Assembly: GCA_025362155.1 (NCBI GenBank)
Contig: JANYHX010000001.1
Coordinates: forward strand, 1-10,213
Direction of reading: 5' to 3'
DNA length: 10,213 nucleotides
Source: Gallionella sp.
Lineage (GTDB): Bacteria; Pseudomonadota; Gammaproteobacteria; Burkholderiales; Gallionellaceae
A program made the translations under genes and the position numbers. The stretch's first letter is position 1. Every line of letters begins with the position of its first letter. This document shows, one piece after another, positions 1 through 7,247 of this stretch. The notes below the pieces were generated by a model. That model worked only from the letters and a program-made list of their open reading frames with translations. It did no database searches and was not told the origin of the DNA.

Positions 1-1
1 G

Positions 2-633
<632 letters not shown>

Positions 634-644
634 GGACCCATGCC

Positions 645-2225
645 ATGAAAACGAAACAAAGTAAAGTTTCAAAGAAGGCTAATGTCCGCTGGGGCGGACG
701 TTATGCCGTAATTAAAAAATTATTTGCCTCTTTAGCGCTACTGGTCGTGATGTGCGGCTCAATAGTTCCGGCATTTGCAGATGGGATTGCGACTCCCGCT
801 GCGACAACTGCACCCACAGCTGCACCTGCATCTGCCGCACCAACTGCTGCAACAGATGCCCCAGCCGCCACCCCCAAATGCGGTGATAAAGGTTTTGACT
901 GGAATAAGGGCGACGTCGCATGGATGATGACCTCCACGGCATTTGTATTGCTAATGACTGTTCCAGGCCTGGCACTGTTTTATTCCGGCATGGTACGCAG
1001 GAAAAATGCGCTATCGACCGTGATGCAGAGCTTTGCAATTTTCTGCGTGATCGCCGTGCTCTGGGTGATCTATGGTTACAGCATGGCGTTCACTGCGGGA
1101 CATGAAGGCAGTACGCTGGCGCCGTTCATCGGGTCACTCGATAAATTCTTTATGTCTGGCGATGACCCAACAACGGCGGTGGCAGCAACATTCAGCAAAG
1201 GCCAGTACATACCGGACTTTGTGTACTGCATGTTCCAGCTGACCTTTGCTGCAATCACTGTCGCGCTGATCTGCGGTGGATTTGCGGAACGTTTCAAATT
1301 TTCCGCGATGATCATCTTCAGCATACTGTGGTTCACTTTTGCATACTTGCCAATATCGCATATGGTTTGGTACTGGGATGGTCCAGATGCCTATTCCTCA
1401 GCCAAGGCGGCAGAAATTGCCGGCAGCCATGCTGGATTCCTTTTTCAGAAAGGCGCGATAGACTTTGCCGGTGGAACGGTGGTGCATATCAACGCGGGTA
1501 TCGCAGCGCTGGTTGCGGCCCTGATGCTTGGCCCACGCAAGGGTTACGGTAAAGTAGCGATGCCTCCACACAGCCTGATGATGACCGCAATCGGCACCGG
1601 CATGCTGTGGATGGGCTGGTTCGGTTTCAATGCGGGCTCTGCGCTTGAAGCATCAGGCTCTGCCGCCCTTGCGTTCTTCAACACCTTGTTCGGTACCGCC
1701 GTTGCAGGCGTTACCTGGACAGTGGTCGAGTGGCTCGTTAAAGGTAAACCCAGCCTGCTGGGTATCTGCTCCGGTATCGTTGCAGGACTGGTGGCGATTA
1801 CTCCAGCCGCAGGCTTTGTCGGTGTGGGCGGCGCCATGGTGGTTTGCGCTACAGCTGCAATCATTTGCTTCTTCGCGGTAACCAAACTCAAGGCCTGGCT
1901 GAAATATGACGATGCACTGGATGCATTCGGCGTGCACTGTGTCGGCGGTATCATCGGTGCTATTGGTACCGGGATATTTGTTAATCCGGCTCTCGGCGGT
2001 ACGGGTGTATGGGATTACGTTGCCAACAAGGTTGGGGACTTCGATGCTAATGCACAAATCGTCTCGCAACTGTGGGCTGTCGGTACCTCGCTGGTATGGT
2101 CTGCTTTCGTCGCCTTCGTCATTTTGCTGATCCTGAAACACACTATAGGCATACGCGCGAGCGACGAAGCACAGGAAGAAGGTCTCGATCTCGCGGATCA
2201 TGACGAAAATGCCTACAACCACTAA
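645..2225 (+). CDS. amtB: Ammonium transporter AmtB
   Basis: This 526-residue Amt/Mep/Rh channel conducts ammonium across the inner membrane. It has a basic N-terminus and a hydrophobic signal segment (about 24-45, ending AFA) with probable cleavage near residue 45. An Ala/Pro/Thr-rich linker (about 47-77) comes next, then eleven expected membrane helices beginning at DVAWMMTSTAFVLLMTVPGL. Conserved sites are visible: Asp273 in IDFAGGTVVHINAG, the pore histidines His281 (VVHINAG) and His431 (DAFGVHCVGG), and the FQLTFAAITVALICGGFAER helix around Phe198. The cytoplasmic tail, rich in acidic residues, is where GlnK docks in homologues. AAGGA at 632-636 is 8 nt before the ATG and overlaps the glnK stop. 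The low-complexity extension after the signal peptide makes the protein longer than E. coli AmtB (about 428 residues). Confidence 0.97.
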   Translation: MKTKQSKVSKKANVRWGGRYAVIKKLFASLALLVVMCGSIVPAFADGIATPAATTAPTAAPASAAPTAATDAPAATPKCGDKGFDWNKGDVAWMMTSTAFVLLMTVPGLALFYSGMVRRKNALSTVMQSFAIFCVIAVLWVIYGYSMAFTAGHEGSTLAPFIGSLDKFFMSGDDPTTAVAATFSKGQYIPDFVYCMFQLTFAAITVALICGGFAERFKFSAMIIFSILWFTFAYLPISHMVWYWDGPDAYSSAKAAEIAGSHAGFLFQKGAIDFAGGTVVHINAGIAALVAALMLGPRKGYGKVAMPPHSLMMTAIGTGMLWMGWFGFNAGSALEASGSAALAFFNTLFGTAVAGVTWTVVEWLVKGKPSLLGICSGIVAGLVAITPAAGFVGVGGAMVVCATAAIICFFAVTKLKAWLKYDDALDAFGVHCVGGIIGAIGTGIFVNPALGGTGVWDYVANKVGDFDANAQIVSQLWAVGTSLVWSAFVAFVILLILKHTIGIRASDEAQEEGLDLADHDENAYNH

Positions 2226-2261
2226 ACGTCTCACTCCCTGAAGCGCAACGCTTCAATTCAG

Positions 2262-2284
2262 GGCACCGCAAGGTGCCTTTTTTT
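2262..2284 (+). terminator. Intrinsic terminator of the glnK-amtB operon
   Basis: GGCACC (2262-2267), a GCAA tetraloop and GGTGCC (2272-2277) form a perfect 6-bp hairpin followed by seven Ts. It lies 37 nt after the amtB stop. Just upstream, TGAAGCG (2239-2245) pairs with CGCTTCA (2249-2255). A competing pairing of CCCTGAA (2236-2242) with TTCAGGG (2257-2263) would take two bases of the terminator stem. Confidence 0.88.
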
Positions 2285-2387
2285 ATACACGCCATAACTG
2301 TCGGAGAATACCGGCGACAGATTATTGCGGAACAAGTGTATTCCCGCCTGACAGAAACTAATCAAACTTTAAATATTATTGTATTTA

Positions 2388-2945
2388 TCAGTACAGACCG
2401 TGGGTGCGATACAGGTAATTGCTCAGCTCTTCCTTCTCGGCATTGTTACGCCTGGCTACGCCATGCACATGCCGGACCAGATTGCGCATTACGCACAACA
2501 CAATGGAAGGATGGGAATTCAGCAGGGCTTCCAGTTTGGAGCGTTGCAATAGCAGCACAGCACTATTCTTCTTGACTGTTATCCTGGCACTGATGTTCAT
2601 CATGTTCCCGCCGACAAAGCTGATCACTCTGGCCAAATCGCCCGGTGCCTCCAGATGCAATGACACCGGCTCATTATCCAGCCTGGCACTTATTTCCATC
2701 TCACCCTCAACCAGAATCATCAAGGCACCTTTTAGTTCGTCTTCGAGTTCGGCGACAAATTCTCTGGCCTCAAAATACTGCACAGTAATGAGGTTGGCCA
2801 ATATATTAACTTCCGCTTCGCTTAAATTCTCTACCAGCCTGCTGTTATGAAGCGCATTTAACACCCGCGCATCGGGCATTATTAAATCGTCCATCATATG
2901 TATTGCACCTGGAAGAGTGCCGACCTGTGTATCAGGCAGATTCAT
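2388..2945 (-). CDS. Cyclic-nucleotide-binding-fold protein without an output domain
   Basis: This 185-residue protein contains a CRP-type beta-roll (about 35-140), recognised from a segment like GALMILVEGEMEISARLD (typical '...ILxGEVEV...') followed by LHLEAPGDLARVISFVGG. An amphipathic helix after residue 135 and a charged tail follow, but there is no helix-turn-helix. The usual phosphate-binding cassette (FGE...R-T/S-A) is degenerate: PGDLARV replaces the FGE region and no clear RTA follows, so canonical cAMP binding is doubtful. The start at 2945 is chosen because AGGAG (2954-2958) lies 8 nt before this ATG. The upstream in-frame ATGs at 2981 and 2975 have no ribosome-binding site. It is convergent with amtB and divergent from nasT. 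The function is unknown; ligand sensing or protein interaction is inferred only from the fold. Confidence 0.72.
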   Translation of the reverse strand: MNLPDTQVGTLPGAIHMMDDLIMPDARVLNALHNSRLVENLSEAEVNILANLITVQYFEAREFVAELEDELKGALMILVEGEMEISARLDNEPVSLHLEAPGDLARVISFVGGNMMNISARITVKKNSAVLLLQRSKLEALLNSHPSIVLCVMRNLVRHVHGVARRNNAEKEELSNYLYRTHGLY

Positions 2946-2953
2946 TTTCGTTA

Positions 2954-2958
2954 CTCCT
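2954..2958 (-). promoter_or_regulatory. Ribosome-binding site deciding the start of the cNMP-fold gene
   Basis: On the minus strand AGGAG lies 8 nt before ATG 2945-2943, an ideal spacing. The two upstream in-frame ATGs (2981, 2975) have nothing similar before them, so the shorter 185-residue product is preferred. Confidence 0.7.
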
Positions 2959-3173
2959 GTAAAAATTGTTGTCATGGTCATTGAACCGCTTTAGATTTAA
3001 AGCAGCAAAATCCATGCCCTGATAAATTGGCAATTCATTTATATTCATTAAGCTTCCTGGTTATCCCGCCGCAATGAGCGCCTTTTATTAACGGGCTTTT
3101 GGCTTGCAGCATCCTGTTGCTGATGGCCGGATAAATAATTTCCACATTCAGCCTGCACCAAAAGCTGTCGTTA

Positions 3174-3190
3174 TGCACTTTCAGGGTGCG
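3174..3190 (+). promoter_or_regulatory. NtrC-type enhancer site upstream of nasT
   Basis: TGCACT-TTCAG-GGTGCG matches the 17-bp NtrC dyad (TGCACC-N5-GGTGCA) in 10 of 12 arm positions. A further half site TGCACC lies at 3154-3159, 20 bp upstream, so on about the same face of the helix. The dyad centre is about 131 bp before the predicted sigma-54 start site, a normal enhancer distance. This suggests activation of nasT under nitrogen limitation (inference). Confidence 0.6.
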
Positions 3191-3286
3191 TTTGTTCAGC
3201 ACGATGCAGACAAATTACTCCTGCTTCAACCTCGCAACTCTTGCTCGCCAGCGTTATCCCGGTTGTCCGCCATATAAAAATTTATT

Positions 3287-3302
3287 TGGCTCAGTTATTG
3301 CT
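3287..3302 (+). promoter_or_regulatory. Sigma-54 promoter of nasT
   Basis: TGGCTCAGTTATTGCT fits the consensus TGGCAYRNNNNTTGCW at every defined position but one. The invariant GG (3288-3289) and GC (3300-3301) are correctly spaced. The predicted transcription start is near 3313, which places it downstream of the long frame's first codon at 3241 and limits where nasT translation can begin. Confidence 0.72.
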
Positions 3303-3331
3303 GAATGTAATACCGGGAATTAAAAATGAAT

Positions 3332-3335
3332 GGAG
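3332..3335 (+). promoter_or_regulatory. Ribosome-binding site supporting a TTG start for nasT
   Basis: GGAG lies 4 nt before TTG 3340-3342, the only usable in-frame start after the predicted sigma-54 transcription start. The spacing is short. An out-of-frame five-codon ORF (ATG 3326 to TGA 3343) ends overlapping this TTG as TTGA, so translational coupling is possible. Confidence 0.45.
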
Positions 3336-3339
3336 TGAT

Positions 3340-3915
3340 TTGAAACGTGTTCTGATAATTGATGATGTAAGGGACCGTGCCGCATGGCTGAAGGCCAGCC
3401 TTAAATTGGCTGGATTTCATGTTGCCGCCGTGCTGGCATGGGAACAGGTGGACGAACATTCGATAAATGCAGCTTCGGCCGATGTAATCATCGTCGATGC
3501 GGATGCACCCGGCCGCGATACGCTGGCACAGATCAGCCTGATGTCCACCGCACTGGAAAAACCGCTGGTGGTGCTGGGCGGGCAGAAAGATCAGCGCAGT
3601 ATTGAAGAAGCAATGCGCGCCGGCGTGAGCGCCTACGTGGCACATACGGTTCAGGGTGAAGATTTGAGCGGCATCATTCACGTGGCCGCCGCTCGCTTTG
3701 CGGAGCACAAAAGACTGCGCGACGAATTGAAGGAAGCGAAAAATCAATTGTCCGAATGCAAGCTGGTGGATCGCGCCAAAAATATTCTGATGACGGATCA
3801 CGGCTATAGCGAGCCGGATGCCTACAAGCGCATGCGCAATATGGCAATGAGCAAAGGCAAACGCATGGCAGAGATTGCCGAGGCCATCATCATGGCCAAG
3901 GAGTTGAGCGCCTGA
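3340..3915 (+). CDS. nasT: NasT-type ANTAR-domain transcription antiterminator
   Basis: From TTG 3340 the product is 191 residues, the usual NasT length. It opens MKRVLIIDD as family members do. Residues 1-120 form a receiver-like domain with acidic residues Asp8/Asp9 and Asp53 (IIVDADAPGRD). The conserved receiver Lys is not evident near GVSAYVAHT, so phosphorylation is uncertain. A linking helix (about 121-140) leads to the ANTAR RNA-binding domain (about 141-188), with LVDRAKNILM and YSEPDAYKRMRNMAMSKGKRMAEIAEAII. ANTAR proteins bind two-hairpin RNA elements and prevent termination; exactly such an element lies in the leader of the next gene. In known systems the nitrate sensor NasS holds NasT inactive, but no nasS is in this window. 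Sigma-54/NtrC control of the gene is predicted. Confidence 0.88.
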   Translation: MKRVLIIDDVRDRAAWLKASLKLAGFHVAAVLAWEQVDEHSINAASADVIIVDADAPGRDTLAQISLMSTALEKPLVVLGGQKDQRSIEEAMRAGVSAYVAHTVQGEDLSGIIHVAAARFAEHKRLRDELKEAKNQLSECKLVDRAKNILMTDHGYSEPDAYKRMRNMAMSKGKRMAEIAEAIIMAKELSA

Positions 3916-3942
3916 ATGTTGCGGGGCACAGCCGCAAGGAAA

Positions 3943-3968
3943 TGCACCAAAGCGTGGCGCTTGGTGCG
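3943..3968 (+). promoter_or_regulatory. Inverted repeat with NtrC-like half sites upstream of the nitrate transporter
   Basis: TGCACCAA (3943-3950) and TTGGTGCG (3961-3968) are opposed arms related to NtrC half sites, centred about 117 bp before the predicted sigma-54 start site. The spacing between arms is wider than the standard NtrC dyad (14 nt between TGCACC and GGTGCG instead of 5), so enhancer function is uncertain. As RNA it could fold into a 10-bp stem with one bulged A. It starts 27 nt after the nasT stop and has no T tract, so it might also protect or partly end the nasT transcript. Confidence 0.42.
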
Positions 3969-4045
3969 GTCTGATTCAGAGATCGCAAACACACTAATCG
4001 GCTATACCTCTTGATACTTGGGCGTTTCGGCCGTGATTGGAATTT

Positions 4046-4060
4046 TGGCATAGCTCTTGC
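4046..4060 (+). promoter_or_regulatory. Sigma-54 promoter of the nitrate transporter
   Basis: TGGCATAGCTCTTGC fits TGGCAYRNNNNTTGC completely, with GG at 4047-4048 and GC at 4059-4060. The predicted start is near 4072. The transcript would then begin about six bases before the first antiterminator hairpin, so the whole RNA switch is transcribed from this promoter. Confidence 0.78.
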
Positions 4061-4077
4061 GATGTAGTTTGCAGTAA

Positions 4078-4117
4078 CCGGATCAATGGCGATCCGGCAC
4101 ATGTTTGAATGGACAAA
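4078..4117 (+). promoter_or_regulatory. ANTAR two-hairpin antiterminator element in the nitrate transporter leader
   Basis: Hairpin 1 has arms CCGGATC (4078-4084) and GATCCGG (4091-4097), a perfect 7-bp stem, with hexaloop AATGGC. After a 6-nt linker, hairpin 2 has arms TTTG (4104-4107) and CAAA (4114-4117) with hexaloop AATGGA. Both six-base loops carry A at position 1 and G at position 4, the recognised features of ANTAR-protein RNA targets. The 3' arm of hairpin 2 shares 4115-4117 with the base of the terminator, so the two structures exclude each other. The likely binder is the NasT-type protein encoded just upstream. Confidence 0.82.
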
Positions 4118-4156
4118 GGCGTCCGCTGCGTAAACGCGCAGCCGGACGCCTTTTTT
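4115..4156 (+). terminator. Leader terminator controlled by antitermination
   Basis: AAAGGCGTCCG (4115-4125) pairs with CGGACGCC plus TTT (4143-4153). An inner stem CTGCG/CGCAG (4126-4130/4137-4141) closes a six-base loop, with one bulged C at 4142. Six Ts (4151-4156) follow. It lies 48 nt before the transporter's start codon, so by default it should stop transcription unless NasT stabilises hairpin 2 of the preceding element. Confidence 0.85.
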
Positions 4157-4203
4157 ATTTCGGTTGTTGTATGGCAGCAGACTTTTAAAAAGGAGCAATC
4201 AAA

Positions 4204-5415
4204 ATGGCATCAGGATTTTGGCAGGTGGGACACAGGCCAACGTTGTTCGCGGCATTTTTATATTTCGATCTGAGTTTCATGGCGTGGGTGATACTGGGCC
4301 CGCTCGGTGTGCAGATCGCCAGCGACCTCGGGCTCACGCCGGCGCAAAAAGGCTTGATGGTGGCGACGCCGGTATTGTCCGGCGCATTGCTGCGCATCGT
4401 CATGGGCATACTGGTCGATCACTTGAAACCAAAGCTGGCTGGCGCCATCGGCCAGGTGATCGTGATCGCGGCGCTGGGGCTGTCCTGGGGACTGGGCATC
4501 CATACTTTTGAGCAAGTGCTGGTGTTGGGCGCGATGCTGGGCGTGGCTGGTGCTTCGTTCGCCGTAGCACTGCCGCTGGCATCGCGCTGGTATCCGCCAG
4601 AACATCAAGGCACCGCGCTCGGCATCGCCGGGGCGGGCAATTCGGGCACCGTGCTGGCCGCTTTGTTTGCGCCGTTGCTGGCATCATATTATGGTTGGCA
4701 GAATGTGCTCGGCATGGCCGCGTTACCCTTGATCGTGGTTTTCTTCGCTTATCTGGCCATGGCAAAAAACAGCCCGGAATGTCCGTCGGCAAAATCGCTG
4801 GCTGATTACTTCAAGGTGCTGAAAGACAAGGATGCCTGGTGGTTTATGTTCTTCTACAGCGTCACCTTTGGCGGCTTCGTCGGATTGGCAGCATCGCTGA
4901 CGATCTATTTTAATTCGCAGTATGGGCTCAGTCCCGTGAGCGCCGGATATTTCACTGCGGCATGCGTGTTCGCCGGTTCCCTGGTGCGCCCGATCGGCGG
5001 CATGGTGGCAGACCGGGTCGGCGGCATCCGCACCCTGACTGTGATGTACCTGCTGGCCGCATCGTTCCTGGCGTTCGTGAGCGTTGGCTTACCGCAGGCA
5101 TGGATGGCATTGGTGGTGTTCATCGGCGCGATGCTCGCATTCGGCATGGGCAACGGTGCAGTGTTCCAGCTGGTGCCACAGCGCTTCCGCAAGGAGATCG
5201 GCGTGATGACCGGCCTGGTCGGCATGGCCGGTGGCGTGGGCGGATTTTATCTGGCCTCCAGCCTGGGTTACGCCAAGCAACTGACCGGGAATTACCAGAT
5301 CGGCTTCCTGATTTTTGCCGGTTTGGCAATACTCGCCTTGTTAGGTTTGCTGGGCGTTAAGACCCGTTGGCGCACCACATGGGGTTCATCTGCGCTGACT
5401 ATGGCAAAGGTTTGA
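4204..5415 (+). CDS. narK: NarK/NasA-type MFS nitrate/nitrite transporter
   Basis: This 403-residue protein with about 12 membrane helices belongs to the nitrate/nitrite porter family of the major facilitator superfamily. Both nitrate signature motifs are present: GIAGAGNSGTVLAALFAP (140-157) and FGMGNGAVFQLVPQRF (313-328). The substrate-contacting arginines correspond to Arg64 (SGALLRIVMGILVD) and Arg262 (GSLVRPIGGMVADRVGG). An MFS loop motif GILVDHLKPK follows helix 2. The inner-membrane protein should import nitrate for assimilation, as judged from the upstream ANTAR/sigma-54 control; nitrite export or exchange cannot be excluded. AGGAG at 4191-4195 lies 8 nt before the ATG. In P. aeruginosa-type nomenclature the assimilatory transporter is called NasA. 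The kinase/phosphatase gene follows after 41 nt without a terminator. Confidence 0.93.
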   Translation: MASGFWQVGHRPTLFAAFLYFDLSFMAWVILGPLGVQIASDLGLTPAQKGLMVATPVLSGALLRIVMGILVDHLKPKLAGAIGQVIVIAALGLSWGLGIHTFEQVLVLGAMLGVAGASFAVALPLASRWYPPEHQGTALGIAGAGNSGTVLAALFAPLLASYYGWQNVLGMAALPLIVVFFAYLAMAKNSPECPSAKSLADYFKVLKDKDAWWFMFFYSVTFGGFVGLAASLTIYFNSQYGLSPVSAGYFTAACVFAGSLVRPIGGMVADRVGGIRTLTVMYLLAASFLAFVSVGLPQAWMALVVFIGAMLAFGMGNGAVFQLVPQRFRKEIGVMTGLVGMAGGVGGFYLASSLGYAKQLTGNYQIGFLIFAGLAILALLGLLGVKTRWRTTWGSSALTMAKV

Positions 5416-5456
5416 GGGCAAAGGTATAAGTTCACGTTGTGAAGTAGACTGATTAC

Positions 5457-7148
5457 ATGCCACTCAAAATCACTCTCGGCCAAACCAGTGAAACCGGGCT
5501 GCGTGAGCGCAACGAAGATTTCTTTGGCGTGGTCACGCCCACCGGAGAGCAGCTCGCCACCAAGGGCGTGCTGCTCGCAGTCGCAGATGGCGTCGGCGGC
5601 AATGCCGGCGGGCGCGAGGCAGCCGAGATGACCGTGCGCGGCGTGCTGACCGATTACTATGCGACGCCGGAAACGCTCGGGGTGAGCACCGCGCTGGACA
5701 AGGTGCTGGTGGCGCTCAACCGCTGGGTGATCTCGCAAGCGAGCAGCCATCATGCGATGTCGGGTATGGCCACCACGCTGTCGCTGCTGGTGTTGCGTGG
5801 CAAGCATTACACGCTGGCGCATATAGGCGACACCCGTATCTATCGTTTGCGCAATGGCGAGATGAAACAGCTCACCACCGATCATGTTTGGGATCGTCCC
5901 GACATGCGCCATGTGCTCAAGCGCGCCATCGGCCTCGACCAGCAACTACTGGTGGATTATGCCGAGGGTGAGCTGCAGGCGGGTGATGTGTTCGCGTTGA
6001 TGAGCGACGGTGTGTGGGAACGCCTCGGGCAAAAAGGCATACACGAGACCATCCTGCTCTATCAAACCCCGCAGCTCGCCGCGGACAATCTGGTCAAACG
6101 CGCGCTGGCGGCTGGCAGCCAGGACAACGCCACCGCGCTGGTGGTGCGCATTGAGCAGCCCGGCGAAGAAAATCTCGCCGATCTGCTGGAAGAAGCCAAA
6201 CGCCTCGGGTTGCCGCCGCGCCTCAAGCCCGGCGAGCAGCTTGACGATTTCGAAGTGATCGAGCTGCTGTACGAATCGCGCGCCAGCCTGATCTATCGCG
6301 TCAGGAATCTGCTCAACGGCCAGGTATGCGTGCTCAAAACCCTGCAGCCGCTGCTCGCCAACGACATCGAAAGCTACAACGGGCTGCTCAATGAAGAGTG
6401 GCTCGGCAAGCGCGTGGTCGCGCACTATTTTCCGCAGGTGCTGCCCGTCTCGGCAGAGCGGCGCAGCTGTCTGTATTACGTGATGAGCTGGCATCCCGGC
6501 GCCACGCTGCAACAAAAGCTCGACAGCGGCCAGCACTTCAGCGTCGCCGAAGTCGCCGGCATCGGCCTGCGCCTCGCGAAAGGCCTGGGCGCATTGCACC
6601 GTCTGAACATCGTGCACCGCGACATCAAGCCCGCCAACCTGCACCAGGGCGACGATGGCAAGCTGCGCATCCTCGACCTCGGTGTCGCCACCAGCGCGGT
6701 GACTGGCGTGCAGACCACCGGCAATCCCGGCACGCCCAGCTTCATGGCGCCGGAATTATTCAGCGGCGTAACCGCCAACAACCAGAGCGACCTCTACGCC
6801 GCGGGCGTCACGCTGTATCACCTGCTGACGCGGCGCTATCCCTATGGCGAAGTGGAACCGTTCCAGCGCCCGCGCTTCGGCGATCCGGTACCGCCGACGC
6901 GCTATCGTCCCGACATCCCGCAATGGCTGGAGAACATCGTGCTCAAGGCCGTTGCACTTGACCCCGCGCTGCGCTTCGAGACCGCCGAGGAGATGCTGCA
7001 CGAACTGGAAGTCGGCGAACACAGGCCCCTCCTGCCGCCACCGCCCACGCCGCTGCTGGGGCGGGATCCGCTGCTGTTCTGGCGTTGGATCGCGATCGTC
7101 TCGCTACTCGCCAATCTGGCGTTGCTCTTCAAGCTGTTGGCAAGATAA
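5457..7148 (+). CDS. Bifunctional PP2C-type protein phosphatase / Ser-Thr protein kinase, membrane anchored
   Basis: This 563-residue protein has three parts. Residues 1-235 are a PP2C-type phosphatase: RERNED (16-21), VADGVGGNAGG with Asp44, HIGDTRIYR with Asp125, MSDGVWE with Asp184 and SQDNAT with Asp223 supply the metal-binding acidic residues. Residues about 262-520 are a Hanks-type kinase: Lys294 in CVLKTL, HRDIKPAN (387-394), DLG (407-409) in place of DFG, APE (431-433) and Asp445. A proline-rich stretch (524-534) leads to one C-terminal membrane helix (about 541-560), putting the enzyme domains in the cytoplasm. The glycine-rich loop is degenerate (LLYESRASLIYRVRN has no GxGxxG). Genes of this type often sit beside assimilatory nitrate transporters; the substrate is unknown. 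No strong ribosome-binding site precedes the ATG. Confidence 0.9.
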   Translation: MPLKITLGQTSETGLRERNEDFFGVVTPTGEQLATKGVLLAVADGVGGNAGGREAAEMTVRGVLTDYYATPETLGVSTALDKVLVALNRWVISQASSHHAMSGMATTLSLLVLRGKHYTLAHIGDTRIYRLRNGEMKQLTTDHVWDRPDMRHVLKRAIGLDQQLLVDYAEGELQAGDVFALMSDGVWERLGQKGIHETILLYQTPQLAADNLVKRALAAGSQDNATALVVRIEQPGEENLADLLEEAKRLGLPPRLKPGEQLDDFEVIELLYESRASLIYRVRNLLNGQVCVLKTLQPLLANDIESYNGLLNEEWLGKRVVAHYFPQVLPVSAERRSCLYYVMSWHPGATLQQKLDSGQHFSVAEVAGIGLRLAKGLGALHRLNIVHRDIKPANLHQGDDGKLRILDLGVATSAVTGVQTTGNPGTPSFMAPELFSGVTANNQSDLYAAGVTLYHLLTRRYPYGEVEPFQRPRFGDPVPPTRYRPDIPQWLENIVLKAVALDPALRFETAEEMLHELEVGEHRPLLPPPPTPLLGRDPLLFWRWIAIVSLLANLALLFKLLAR

Positions 7149-7247
7149 CAGTACGCCAGATAGCGAGTTGAATATCTCGCAGACCGAATCGCCGTTTCGT
7201 AGCAGCTCCGCACCCCGGCTTCCATCCTAATCAGTCTCTTCGCGCTA

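Larger units (their letters stand above)
2946..3339. other. Divergent intergenic control region (cNMP-fold gene / nasT)
   Basis: This 394-nt stretch holds no convincing gene. Its left part (about 2980-3150) is moderately AT-rich and should contain the minus-strand promoter, but I see no strong -35/-10 pair. Its right part contains the NtrC-like elements (3154-3190) and the sigma-54 promoter (3287-3302) that serve nasT. A frame open from 3241 that joins nasT begins upstream of that promoter and is not thought to be translated. Confidence 0.6.

Noticed and set aside
3241..3339. N-terminal extension of nasT from TTG 3241
   Set aside because: It starts upstream of the predicted sigma-54 promoter, has no ribosome-binding site, and NasT proteins begin at the position equal to TTG 3340.
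5292..5945. 217-codon minus-strand open frame under the kinase/phosphatase start
   Set aside because: It is antisense to clear PP2C motifs and has no recognisable family features.
5946..6644. 232-codon minus-strand open frame
   Set aside because: It is antisense to the phosphatase and kinase domains in high-GC DNA, a common shadow.
7163..7180. GCGAG/CTCGC hairpin after the kinase gene as a terminator
   Set aside because: Only five base pairs with an eight-base loop and no T tract follow it.
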